Assembly: GCF_017308975.1 (NCBI RefSeq)
Contig: NZ_JADWPD010000028.1
Location: 93,073 to 157,072, forward strand
DNA: 64,000 nt
From: Amycolatopsis sp. MtRt-6
GTDB lineage: Bacteria; Actinomycetota; Actinomycetes; Mycobacteriales; Pseudonocardiaceae
Direction: 5' to 3'
Part shown: piece after piece, positions 44,301 through 51,029 of the stretch
Numbering within the stretch: the first letter of the stretch is position 1
How the letters are laid out: the number at the start of each line of letters is the position of its first letter
Position numbers and translations under genes: made by a program
The notes under the pieces: model-generated
The model's input: only the letters and a program-made list of their open reading frames with translations
The model's database searches: none
What the model was told of the DNA's origin: nothing

Positions 44301-47300
44301 TTGATCACCGGGTCGAGCGGGCCGGTCACCTGCTTGACCTTGTTGACGATCGGGCCGAGGATCTTCCCGAAGATCTCGCCGCTGTCGATGGCGACCTTGT
44401 CGAACGCCAGCGTCAGCGGGCTGTTGCCGCCGTCGGCGCTGTTGGTGCCCGGCTTGACGTTGTTCCACGCCCAGTGCAGGCGGAAGTTCGCCTGGATGCC
44501 CGGGAACCCGGCGTCGTCACCCGGCCGCGCCTTGAGCAGCCAGTTGATGTCCGCGCTCGCGTGCAGCTTGACGTCGGCGAGCCGGTCGAGTCCGGCGTTC
44601 TGCAGGTCGGTCAGGTGCAGCCGGCCGTTGGTCGGGTCGTCCGGCGCGATCAGGTCGATCTTGAACGCGCCGCCGAACAGTGGCAGGACGGCGTTGGCCG
44701 GGGGCGCGGCCGCGGCGTTGCAGTCGTCCGCGCTCAGGTCCTTGGTGCAGTTCTCCGCGGTGATGTTGATGAACGCCAGCTGCGCGTTGATCTTCTGCGG
44801 CAGGGTGACGTTCAGCCCGACCGCGAACTCCGGTTGCGCGGAGTCCTTGGTGATGACGAAGAACCCTTCGCTGCGGCTGATGCCCATGGCCAGGTGCAGC
44901 CGCCAGCCGAGCTGGACCTCGGGGCCCGCGCCGCCGTCGGCCTTGAGCGAGAACCCGGGGATGCCCAGGTCCAGCGGCACGGACTTCTTCAGGCACTCGT
45001 GGCCGGCCGGCAGCCCGGCGCAGTTGAGCAGGTCGCCGCTGAAGTCGCCCTGGCTGACGTTGAGGCTGATCGTCACGGCGTCGAGGTCGTTGTACGCGCA
45101 GTCGTGCGGCTGCGGGTTCTCGGCCGGGTTCTCCGGGGCCCCGCCGATGGCCGCGGCGCCGGTGTCGGTCGTCTTGGTGCCGGTGACGTCCGCGATGAGC
45201 TTGAAGACGCCGCCTTCCTCACGGAACACCATGTACCCGGAAGCGCTGTCGACCGGTTCCCAGGAGATGTCCAGGGAGTCCGTTGCGGACAGTGTGGCCG
45301 GGCCGGTGGTGATCGAGCCGGGGTCGCTCGCCTTGGCCTGCTTCTTCTCCCCGTTGATCGTGGCGTAGGACGCGATGACGTACCGGTAGGTCTTGTCGGC
45401 CGCCGTGGCGCCTTCGTGCAGCGCGACCGTCGGGACGCCGACCGTGCCCAGCCGCGTCTTGCACACGGTGTCGACGGTGACGGTGTCCGGGTTGAGGCCG
45501 GCGGCGGCGAGCTTCGCGCCGAGCTGGTCGTTCACCCAGCCGCGCACCGCGGCCATGTCGGTGAAGTGCCCGTCGGCGGGCAGCTGGTCCAGCGCGGTGT
45601 GGATCGCCGCGCGCAGCTTGCCGATGAAGTCCGCGCCCTGCTGGAGGTCGTCGCCGAGCAGCGGCAGCTTGCCGCCGAAGCTGGCGGTGTTGAGGGCCTG
45701 CTCCACCAGGTTGAGGTAGCTGTCGAGGCCGTCGAGCCTGCCGAAGTCGATCAGCCGCTTGGCCAGCTCCTGGCCCAGCAGCGTCGGGTCCGGGGTCTCC
45801 AGCCGCGGGTGGCCGTCGATGGCGGCGCCGCCGAGGTCGAAGTAGTCGTCCGGCGTCGTGGACTTGGGCAGGCGCAACGCGAAGTCGTTCGCCTTGGTGT
45901 CGTCGGTGATCACCTTGCCGTAGGTCGCGCCGCCGTCTTCGCTGATGTACAGCGGCAACTTGGCGCACAGGCCCAGTGGCGTGCTGCCGTCGAGGCCGCA
46001 GTTCACCGCCGTGCTCGCGGCGTTGACCGACGGGCCGACCGCGCCCACGAACTCGGAGAACGTCACCGGCGTACCGGTGCCGCCGCTCTTGGCCAGGTCG
46101 AGCGAGTAGGACGCCTTCGCGGTCGCCTTGTCCGCCGACTTCGGGTTGCCGAGCGAGACGGTCAGCGGGCCGAGGGTGGTCGCGATGGTGGCGTTCTCCA
46201 CGGCGGCGTCGAGCTGCACGCCGATCTTGGAGTCGTCCAGGATGCGCAGGGCGTTCGCGTCGGCCGGGCCGGAACCCGGCTGCAACGGGACGACCAGGCC
46301 CATCTTGACCTCGCCGCCGACGCCCAGCGACACCGAGCCTTCGCCCTGCACGCCGGCGACGCGCTGGGTGCCCGCGGGCAGGCTGAAGTCGAACTGCACC
46401 GGGGTGCTGGTGTGGTAGGCGCGCTTCCAGTCCAGCCGGATGATCAGCGACGGCGTCCCGGCGAGGTCGGCGTACTCGAACTGCACCGGCGCGCTGCCCT
46501 TGAAACGCTCGTTGATCGTCTGGACGAGCCGCTGCAGGTTGTCCGACGGCGCCGCTTCCAGCATCGAGATGACGTCGTCCAGTTCGGACCGGATCACGTA
46601 GGCCGTCGACGGCGAGGGCTGGCTGGCCCACGGCCCGGCCAGGACGAGGGTGTCCGCCGTGACGCTGCCGACGATGCCCACCTGGGTCCCGGCGACGACC
46701 GTGCGCCCGATGAGGGTCTGCGGGAACGCGTTGCCCTTCTCGACGCTGCGCGCGGTGTCCTTCACGGAGTTGGCGCCGTAGGTCACCTTCGGGCCGGAGC
46801 CGGCTTCGTCGGCTCGCAGCAGGTCCCGCAGCGAGCGGCCGACCAGCGGGATCTTGGTGCCGAACACCGCGGCGCCGGCCGGGGAGGCGTCGCTGATCGA
46901 CGCGTTGAGCGTCTGCAGCGTCTTGAGGACGATCGAGAACAGCGCCTTCGGGTTGGCCGGGTCGAAGTCGAAGTTCGCCAGCTCGGACAGGTCGCTCGTG
47001 CTGAACTGCGGGCCGTCGGAGCCGGTGAGCTTGGTGAGGTCGTTCCAGGTGAACCCGGCGTGCGCGGTGGCGCCCTTGAGGAAGTCACCGGTGCCCGGCG
47101 CGCTCGCGTCGACCCCGCCCGCGCCGCGGACGCTGACCTGGAAGTCGAGCAGCGCGCCGGGGTCGTGCAGCAGCTTGTCCACGACCGCGCCGAAGGTCAG
47201 GTCACCCTGGTCCTTGAGCTTCACCTGGAGCATGTGGTCGTCGGCGTCCGGGGTCCCGCCGCAGTCGGCGCCCGCGTCCGGGTGGCAGACGTGGGCCGCG

Positions 47301-49288
47301 CCCTTGAGCTCCACCTGGAGGAAACCGGCGTTGGCGAAGATGTCGACGTCGGCGTCCATCGGGAAGTCCGCGGTGAACAGCGAGGGAGCGCCGGCGGTGC
47401 GCAGCAGCACCCGGTCCGGCCCGGTCGGCGTCGCGCCGACGAGGATCGTGCTGCCGTCCGGGTTCTTCTGCTCGATCGGCGGGTTGTGCACGGTGGGGTT
47501 CCGCAGGTCGAGCACCAGCGTGACGGCGGCGTCGTAGGACGGCTTGACCTTCGCGGTGGCGTTGACCGCGTTGGCTTCGCCGACACCGCGGCCACCGGTC
47601 TTGAGGTCGTTGCCGAGCTGGACGACACCGACGTCACCCTGCATCCCGGAGATCGTGTAGGGCGCGTTGGCGACGGGGACGACCGGCGTCCAGCCGGGCG
47701 CCTGCAGGAACAGGGTGTTCTCGTTGTTGTTCTCTACCGTCGCCCCGGCGGCTCCGGCGACGACGTGCCGTCCCGCGAACTCCCCCGGCTTCCACTTCTG
47801 GTTCTCGTCCTTGAGCGTGGTCTGGGTGTAGGTCGTCTTCCCCGGGCTGCCCGCCGGACCGGACGCCGCCGCCGCGGCCGCGTTGAGGTCGACGGCCGTC
47901 GTGGGTGCCTGGCGCGAGATCGTGATCTTGAAGTCGAGCTTGGTCGTGCCCGGTGGGAAGTGGACGTCGGAGACGCCGATCTTGCCGCCACCGGGGAGGT
48001 TCGCCGCGGTGTTGAGCTTGTCGAGCATCTCCTGCAGGGACACGAACAGCGGCTCGCCGGCCTGTGCCGGGTCCGCGGCGGTCTTGGTGTTGTCCTGCAG
48101 GAACTTCTTGATCGACTCGTTGAGCTGGATCGCGTCGGCGAGGGTGCCCTTGAGGAACGGCAAGTCGAGGTTGCCGACCGGGTTCGCGGCGTCGCCCCAC
48201 TTCGCGCGCTGGATCGAGGTGAGTGTCGTGGCCAGCTGGGCCAGGCCGGTGGCCAGGTCGCGCGGGGTCATGTTGAGGAACGGGCCGACCGTGTCGATGC
48301 CCTCGGGCACGATCTGCGGGGTGCCGGTGGCGATGTCGGGCCACTGGATGCCGATCTTGGCGTCCACGGCGGGCAGTTCGAGGGAGAACGAGCTCGCCGG
48401 CGCGGCGGCGAGGTGCAGCGAGCCGGTCAGCGACCCGGCCGGGCTCGCGAAGCCGAAGCTGACCAGGCCGGCCAGCGAACCGTTCTGGGCGAGCTCGCCG
48501 GCGGTGCCGTCGAAGTTGGTGAACGCGAGTTTCCCGTCGTTGTCCGGATCGTTGATCGTGGCCGCGAAGTGCGCCTTGAGGTCGAGGGAGGAATCGTCGG
48601 CGAGCCGCACGCCGAGGATGCCGACCGCGGCCTTGACCGCCTTGACGGCGTTCGCGTCGGGGAAGCCCGCTTCGGCGTCGACGGTGAAGGCCGGGGTGGT
48701 CCCGTCGTTGACGAAGTAGGCCTTGTCGTGGGCCTTGTCCCAGATGAGGCTCAGCTTCATCGTGGTGCTGACGGTGAGCCGCACGCCGCCGGTCGAGGAG
48801 AAGGCCGACTGCGGCGCGTTGGTGCCGCCACCGATCGGCAGCGGGACGCTCAGCGCCTGGTCCTGCAGCACGCGGGAGACGGTGAGGGTGAGGTCGAGCC
48901 GCTTGTCCTCGCCGACGGAGGTCAGCGTGGTCTTCAGCGTCCCGGTGCGGTCGGCGCTGAGGCTGATCGGCTGGTCGATGTCGAGATCGGCGTCGTCGAC
49001 GGCGTCGGCCAGCTTCTTCGTCCCGGTGTGGAAGGCTTCCTGCGCCAGGGTGTCGAACCCGAGCGCCGCGCCGGGGCTGGTCTGGACGGCGGGCAGCGCC
49101 TTGGCGAGCTGGCCGAGCGTGCCGAGTCCCTTCGACCAGGCCGCGAAGCTGTTCGCGGGGGCGGCGAGGGCGTTCACCAGGGTGGTGACACCGGGGTCGG
49201 CCGCCCGGGCCGGAGCGGCGGTCACGACGATGCCGCCGAGCGAGAGCGCGAACGCCGTGGTCAGTCCGAGCCAGCGTCTGGAGCCCAT
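38363..49288 (-). CDS. Giant secreted RTX calcium-binding repeat protein (3,641 aa)
   Basis: A single uninterrupted gene for an exported protein of about 370 kDa. The ATG at 49288 has GGAGG 7 bases upstream and opens a Sec signal peptide (RRWLGLTTAFALSLGGIVV, then ARA). Residues about 30-2100 are beta-rich and unassigned; a fibronectin-like stretch lies near 1290-1380 (DKTYRYVIASYATINGEKK). Residues about 2120-3420 hold dozens of RTX nonapeptides (GGAGDDVIVTGD, GSGNDTVYGGKGQD, GGGGNDILFGGFGPDTLYGG), which form Ca2+-loaded parallel beta-rolls. The C-terminal 200 residues have a few cysteines and no LPxTG anchor. No type I secretion genes are nearby. Likely an extracellular or cell-surface adhesion, matrix or lytic protein; function unknown. 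The long opposite-strand frames are shadows. Confidence 0.88.
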   Translation of the reverse strand: MGSRRWLGLTTAFALSLGGIVVTAAPARAADPGVTTLVNALAAPANSFAAWSKGLGTLGQLAKALPAVQTSPGAALGFDTLAQEAFHTGTKKLADAVDDADLDIDQPISLSADRTGTLKTTLTSVGEDKRLDLTLTVSRVLQDQALSVPLPIGGGTNAPQSAFSSTGGVRLTVSTTMKLSLIWDKAHDKAYFVNDGTTPAFTVDAEAGFPDANAVKAVKAAVGILGVRLADDSSLDLKAHFAATINDPDNDGKLAFTNFDGTAGELAQNGSLAGLVSFGFASPAGSLTGSLHLAAAPASSFSLELPAVDAKIGIQWPDIATGTPQIVPEGIDTVGPFLNMTPRDLATGLAQLATTLTSIQRAKWGDAANPVGNLDLPFLKGTLADAIQLNESIKKFLQDNTKTAADPAQAGEPLFVSLQEMLDKLNTAANLPGGGKIGVSDVHFPPGTTKLDFKITISRQAPTTAVDLNAAAAAASGPAGSPGKTTYTQTTLKDENQKWKPGEFAGRHVVAGAAGATVENNNENTLFLQAPGWTPVVPVANAPYTISGMQGDVGVVQLGNDLKTGGRGVGEANAVNATAKVKPSYDAAVTLVLDLRNPTVHNPPIEQKNPDGSTILVGATPTGPDRVLLRTAGAPSLFTADFPMDADVDIFANAGFLQVELKGAAHVCHPDAGADCGGTPDADDHMLQVKLKDQGDLTFGAVVDKLLHDPGALLDFQVSVRGAGGVDASAPGTGDFLKGATAHAGFTWNDLTKLTGSDGPQFSTSDLSELANFDFDPANPKALFSIVLKTLQTLNASISDASPAGAAVFGTKIPLVGRSLRDLLRADEAGSGPKVTYGANSVKDTARSVEKGNAFPQTLIGRTVVAGTQVGIVGSVTADTLVLAGPWASQPSPSTAYVIRSELDDVISMLEAAPSDNLQRLVQTINERFKGSAPVQFEYADLAGTPSLIIRLDWKRAYHTSTPVQFDFSLPAGTQRVAGVQGEGSVSLGVGGEVKMGLVVPLQPGSGPADANALRILDDSKIGVQLDAAVENATIATTLGPLTVSLGNPKSADKATAKASYSLDLAKSGGTGTPVTFSEFVGAVGPSVNAASTAVNCGLDGSTPLGLCAKLPLYISEDGGATYGKVITDDTKANDFALRLPKSTTPDDYFDLGGAAIDGHPRLETPDPTLLGQELAKRLIDFGRLDGLDSYLNLVEQALNTASFGGKLPLLGDDLQQGADFIGKLRAAIHTALDQLPADGHFTDMAAVRGWVNDQLGAKLAAAGLNPDTVTVDTVCKTRLGTVGVPTVALHEGATAADKTYRYVIASYATINGEKKQAKASDPGSITTGPATLSATDSLDISWEPVDSASGYMVFREEGGVFKLIADVTGTKTTDTGAAAIGGAPENPAENPQPHDCAYNDLDAVTISLNVSQGDFSGDLLNCAGLPAGHECLKKSVPLDLGIPGFSLKADGGAGPEVQLGWRLHLAMGISRSEGFFVITKDSAQPEFAVGLNVTLPQKINAQLAFINITAENCTKDLSADDCNAAAAPPANAVLPLFGGAFKIDLIAPDDPTNGRLHLTDLQNAGLDRLADVKLHASADINWLLKARPGDDAGFPGIQANFRLHWAWNNVKPGTNSADGGNSPLTLAFDKVAIDSGEIFGKILGPIVNKVKQVTGPLDPVIKTLYAPIPVLSDLSHLAGGGDVTLVSLGKAFSTIAGGPDLKFVDTIAGIITFINNFPTCTTTCLIPLGSFELGGQKALDTTATPDNTESLISTKKDAGGGTTFAPLLDTINGKNSNPNSVNPMTTQASAAGFSFPVFEKPASLFNVLLGGDVDLVKFDSGPLRLGFDWRQQFGPVYAPPPVVITLHGSASVTLRIVAGFDTYGIRKAFEAARAGTLDLGTVGNAFLQSLFFYTTENGKPIPVVTFTGEIAAGAAVTAVIITVGIEGGLGLTVSFLWNDPNHDGKFRITEFLQTALNNPICLFTVSGRLYVFLKLYVTVGFGPFSVSFSFTIVDVTLLDFTATPNCTPPPPKLGGLSGDGKTLVVYAAALGHTAQRGGGAGDPYESNNQEKDTVKITSLHDYANPANPAFTGVAVDMLGIRREFRNPNIERVIVDGRGYAKPMSVTFIGDAKADTTKTGPPPPTAQFDRDAVVFGGTKNDQIKTGIGHSWVDGGAGDDVIVTGDRTVLAANKTSYVRDDAKARVAGGPGVDSITVGNGVDIVAGDSSLGAPPVTSIGLKELKNDGRDSGDPLTDGTGGPSVSVPNWALLPDPAGGTGTGDAGDTIKVGLAKSTAFGNGGDDTLGVSADDPLKDVPTYPQALFVSQGATLVGGDGSDRFAGGTGPDKIYPAAQVDPGIDGYGSDDANTSGGPEGGPINTIDTGSGNDTVYGGKGQDRVTGHSTKDQHDDFRGGGGNDILFGGFGPDTLYGGPDDDYVIAEPSTLDFPNPGKTDGFGPFYVVTHTPLPQGVTPSPKTLVGGLGFDHVIGGDGGADVYGDKQTTPCKAGTPIPSTPVDESVNDPLDGNDRIIGGAGVENVRAGGGDDNVDAEAANDLVCGEKGKDALHGGRDADQVWGGSDDDAVHGDAGADMLYGNDGADTMFGGDDPDTIEGNNGTDWVSGGLAGDTIVGGTRAAGQPDDGDKLFGDTGPDTIIGDNGDPLVPGGPVFDLASADPALGGDDTISGGFDNDALFGGLENDTVFGGKDPDRIEGNPGADTLNGETGADDIIGGSHQTPGDPAVKNAAGYPDAGDTISGGDADDVITGDNATITGTGGGDTGDPVTRGRGLSAGRHVVLFDLGYTPVAGTSGGDSIFGGEATDVIYAQGGTDTVHGDAGDDYGEGGQDADKLFGESGQDDLVGGSSYVESGTGQGTAGQLDTGDTISGGDDADLITGDNALLTRDAGIPKSPITQGRFDTDAQGAAPMVQRSIQLYDLGDGPVPNTSGGDDITGDNGCDAILGQSGNDRLKGNADGDYAEGGPGRDWIEGNGGDDDLVGGSSVIFGTDTALTTQGQPDIGDVVFGGTGDDVVLGDNAITDRIAPPSPYLLRVGSTGTFETQRSLRLLDLSWSNGFLGAPARPVAGGDQLSGGGGVDVVFGQDGDDQISGGAHDDYAEGNGGHDTMFGDRTLAEAGIPITPPNPVWPGAASGDLGDVSAPNGQDDLLGGSSLAVFRDTADDVHGDGAADFVLGDGGTAVRDIVDQTGKPVALGDDLSKVSLPLTNRIYAKRYPATPPVGAAFVRHGAGGAPTRFCTTTQATCEALGASGGDNLWGDAGEDTLYGQDGNDLMHGDTGTTTAPGDGADDMYGELGDDRMWGTGGDDAMVGDRGGIVDVYQDGSNKFVIDNSQVPAIHYEGFLPGSVTRQVDLQHDVNGDAFAAPGNAPAMPHRGDLEGGTDRIRGGDDHDSIHGGFGDDLANGDSGGDIVFGDDGADVLWGGKGSTDPANPNDRGVNDSLVDYVLGGKGATSGPSVDPNTGALGSDIIDWRPRGTYGTPGQTTCTANPWPQTFGNGKNAVTVDPCTWFELTELHNADVADNQHHQGIDWIYGGWDRDVLQADVADNGPNQGDRLLDWGGAYNLYTHCNAAYGGYNDVRQFSPTHQDFLQRWAYSLGAGQAAGDVTTAGTSAFDELALVYQSDLQEHGSGPAFPTTPGHFDNPNACAP

Positions 49289-49428
49289 GGGTCAACCTCC
49301 ACTGTCGCGGGCGCACGGAAGACCGGCGCCGCTCACCGGGCGAGACTGACAAAAGGGACGGATCTTCGGGAAGAGCCGGGTCCGCTCAGTGGACCCGGAC
49401 CCGCCGCGCCCCTCGGCTCCTGTCCCCA

Positions 49429-49515
49429 AGCGCCCCAATGTGGCCTTCGGTGCGTCCAACGCACCCAAGGCGGCCTTCGGTGCGTTGAACGCAACCAAGG
49501 CCACCTTGGGGCGCT
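49429..49515. repeat. 87-nt long hairpin built from two 30-bp repeats
   Basis: Left arm 49429-49471 and right arm 49473-49515 are near-perfect complements of each other (AGCGCCCCAA at the outside, GCCTTCGGTGCGT inside). Each arm is itself a copy of a unit GGCCTTCGGTGCGT-NN-AACGCANCCAAGGC. It lies 14 bases past the IclR stop and 140 bases before the RTX start, so it could end the IclR transcript. From memory, similar NAPKAAFGALN-coding repeats are scattered through Amycolatopsis genomes. Confidence 0.75.
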
Positions 49516-49528
49516 TTGCCGGGGTCGC

Positions 49529-50206
49529 TCAGCGGAGGTGCAGCGGTTCCGCCAGCTCGCGCCCGGCCTCCGCGGCGGCGGACGTCACCAGCGGCCGCAG
49601 CCGCGGTAGCTCGTCGGCCGAGGGGCTCAGGACGCCCAGCGCCGCGACGACCCGGCCGTCCGGGGCGTGGATCGGGGCCGCGGCGCAGCTCCGCCCGGCC
49701 ACCTCCGGGCCGGTTCCCGTGCCGCACCCGCCCAGCAGCACGTCGGCGAACGGGGTCGGGGGCGGCAGGACCGTGCCCGGCCGGACCACCGGCAGCCGGG
49801 CCGAGTGGCCGGCGAACGTCGCGACCACCAGGACCTCGGCGGCGGACAGCACGCACACCACGACGTCCGTGCGCGAGAGCTTGGCCAGCCGGACCGCGGG
49901 CCGTCCGGCGGCGGCGCGGATCCACGCGTGCCCGCGGTCGCGGCCGTCGCACAGGCGGCCGAACATCGGCCCGACGCCGTAGCCGCGGACGCGGTGCTCG
50001 GCCGCGCCCATCCCGCACAGCTGCTCCAGCAGCCGGTGCGCGGTGGACTTGGGCAGCCCCGCCCGGCGGGCGGCCTCGGTGAGTCCCAGTTCGGCCTTCG
50101 CGTCGGCGAGTGCCTCCAGCAGCGCGAACGCGCCGGCCAGCACACTCCGGCCCGGAGCCCGCCCGGCCTCTTCGACCAGCCGCAAGTCAGAGCCGTCCGT
50201 GAACAT
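49529..50206 (-). CDS. IclR-family regulator
   Basis: A 225-residue IclR-type regulator. The start at 50206 is preceded by GGGGAGG. The N-terminal winged helix has VLAGAFALLEALADAKAELG and LTEAARRAGLPKSTAHRLLE. The C-terminal effector domain (PF01614) follows in shortened form, ending with VVAALGVLSPSADELPRL. It is somewhat shorter than the typical 250-260 residues. The gene lies upstream of the giant RTX gene on the same strand but is separated from it by a long hairpin. Regulation of the RTX gene is possible but not shown. Confidence 0.8.
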   Translation of the reverse strand: MFTDGSDLRLVEEAGRAPGRSVLAGAFALLEALADAKAELGLTEAARRAGLPKSTAHRLLEQLCGMGAAEHRVRGYGVGPMFGRLCDGRDRGHAWIRAAAGRPAVRLAKLSRTDVVVCVLSAAEVLVVATFAGHSARLPVVRPGTVLPPPTPFADVLLGGCGTGTGPEVAGRSCAAAPIHAPDGRVVAALGVLSPSADELPRLRPLVTSAAAEAGRELAEPLHLR

Positions 50207-50309
50207 CGACGCCTCCCCTCCTGGGCCGAATGGCCGTGCCGGGGGGCAAGTCGCGCCGCGTCGCCACGTCGTTACGGCACCTCCCACAGGTGGGTGAGGG
50301 CCCGCCCTG

Positions 50310-51029
50310 CTAACCGGTGAGGGCCCGGTAGGCCGGCCGGAGCAGATCGGCGACGACTTCGCCACCCACCGTGATCGCGAACGGCGGCGCCTGGTCCAGG
50401 AGCACGTCGGACGCCGTCCGCGGCGCGTGCAATGGCGCCGCACCACCGAGGCCCGGGGCCGGACCACCGGCGAAGAACGTGGCCATGACGTCGGTCAGGG
50501 CCGGGGACCCGTCGCCGGGGTGGAGTGGCTCGGCGGAGATCAGCCGGTGCTTCAGTTCCTCGAGCAGCGCCTCCCGGTTCCGGCCGCGCAGCGCGAGGAC
50601 GGTGAACGGATCCTCCGCGACCCGCGCCACGAGCGCGGAGAACACGGCGTTCAGGTGGCCACAGGGCACTTCGGCGGCCGGGCAGGTGCAGTCCAGCGAA
50701 ACCTCGCGGGCCGCCGACGGGAACAAGGGCAGCCGGACCGTTTGGCAGACCTGTTCGACGTCGCGGGGCAGCTCGCCGCCCAGCAGCTGGACGGTGAGCG
50801 ACGCCTTCGCGGCGAGGGCGTGGGTGATCGCCGCCCAGTCCGCTTTCCCGAACGCCGCCAGGCCGATCCGCACCTGGTGCGGCCGGCCGTCGCGCACCTC
50901 GGCGTCGACCCGCCCGGCACCGACCGTCAAGGACGCGACGCGCCCCTGGCCCTTCGCCGGCAGCGGGACGCCGATCGACGTCAACGCGCGGACGAACCGG
51001 GTCGCCCACCACGGGAGTGGCTCAGTCAT
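50310..51029 (-). CDS. SWIM zinc-finger protein
   Basis: A 239-residue protein with a SWIM zinc finger (PF04434): DCTCPAAEVPCGHLNAVF carries the CxCx(n)CxH ligands at about residues 113-130. The N-terminus PWWATRFVRALTSIGVPLPA and the RVASLTVGAGRVDAEVRDGR segment match the actinomycete SWIM proteins that accompany SNF2 helicases. Its start overlaps the helicase stop by 8 bases, so the pair is translationally coupled and probably works as one complex on DNA. The biological task is not established. Confidence 0.85.
   Translation of the reverse strand: MTEPLPWWATRFVRALTSIGVPLPAKGQGRVASLTVGAGRVDAEVRDGRPHQVRIGLAAFGKADWAAITHALAAKASLTVQLLGGELPRDVEQVCQTVRLPLFPSAAREVSLDCTCPAAEVPCGHLNAVFSALVARVAEDPFTVLALRGRNREALLEELKHRLISAEPLHPGDGSPALTDVMATFFAGGPAPGLGGAAPLHAPRTASDVLLDQAPPFAITVGGEVVADLLRPAYRALTG

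Noticed and set aside
38393..49609. Very long plus-strand open frames opposite the RTX gene (1,399 and 1,783 codons)
   Set aside because: They are mirror frames of a high-G+C gene: no signal peptide, no domains, and low-complexity Arg/Val/Ala/Gly composition. The minus strand has a ribosome site, a signal peptide and RTX motifs.
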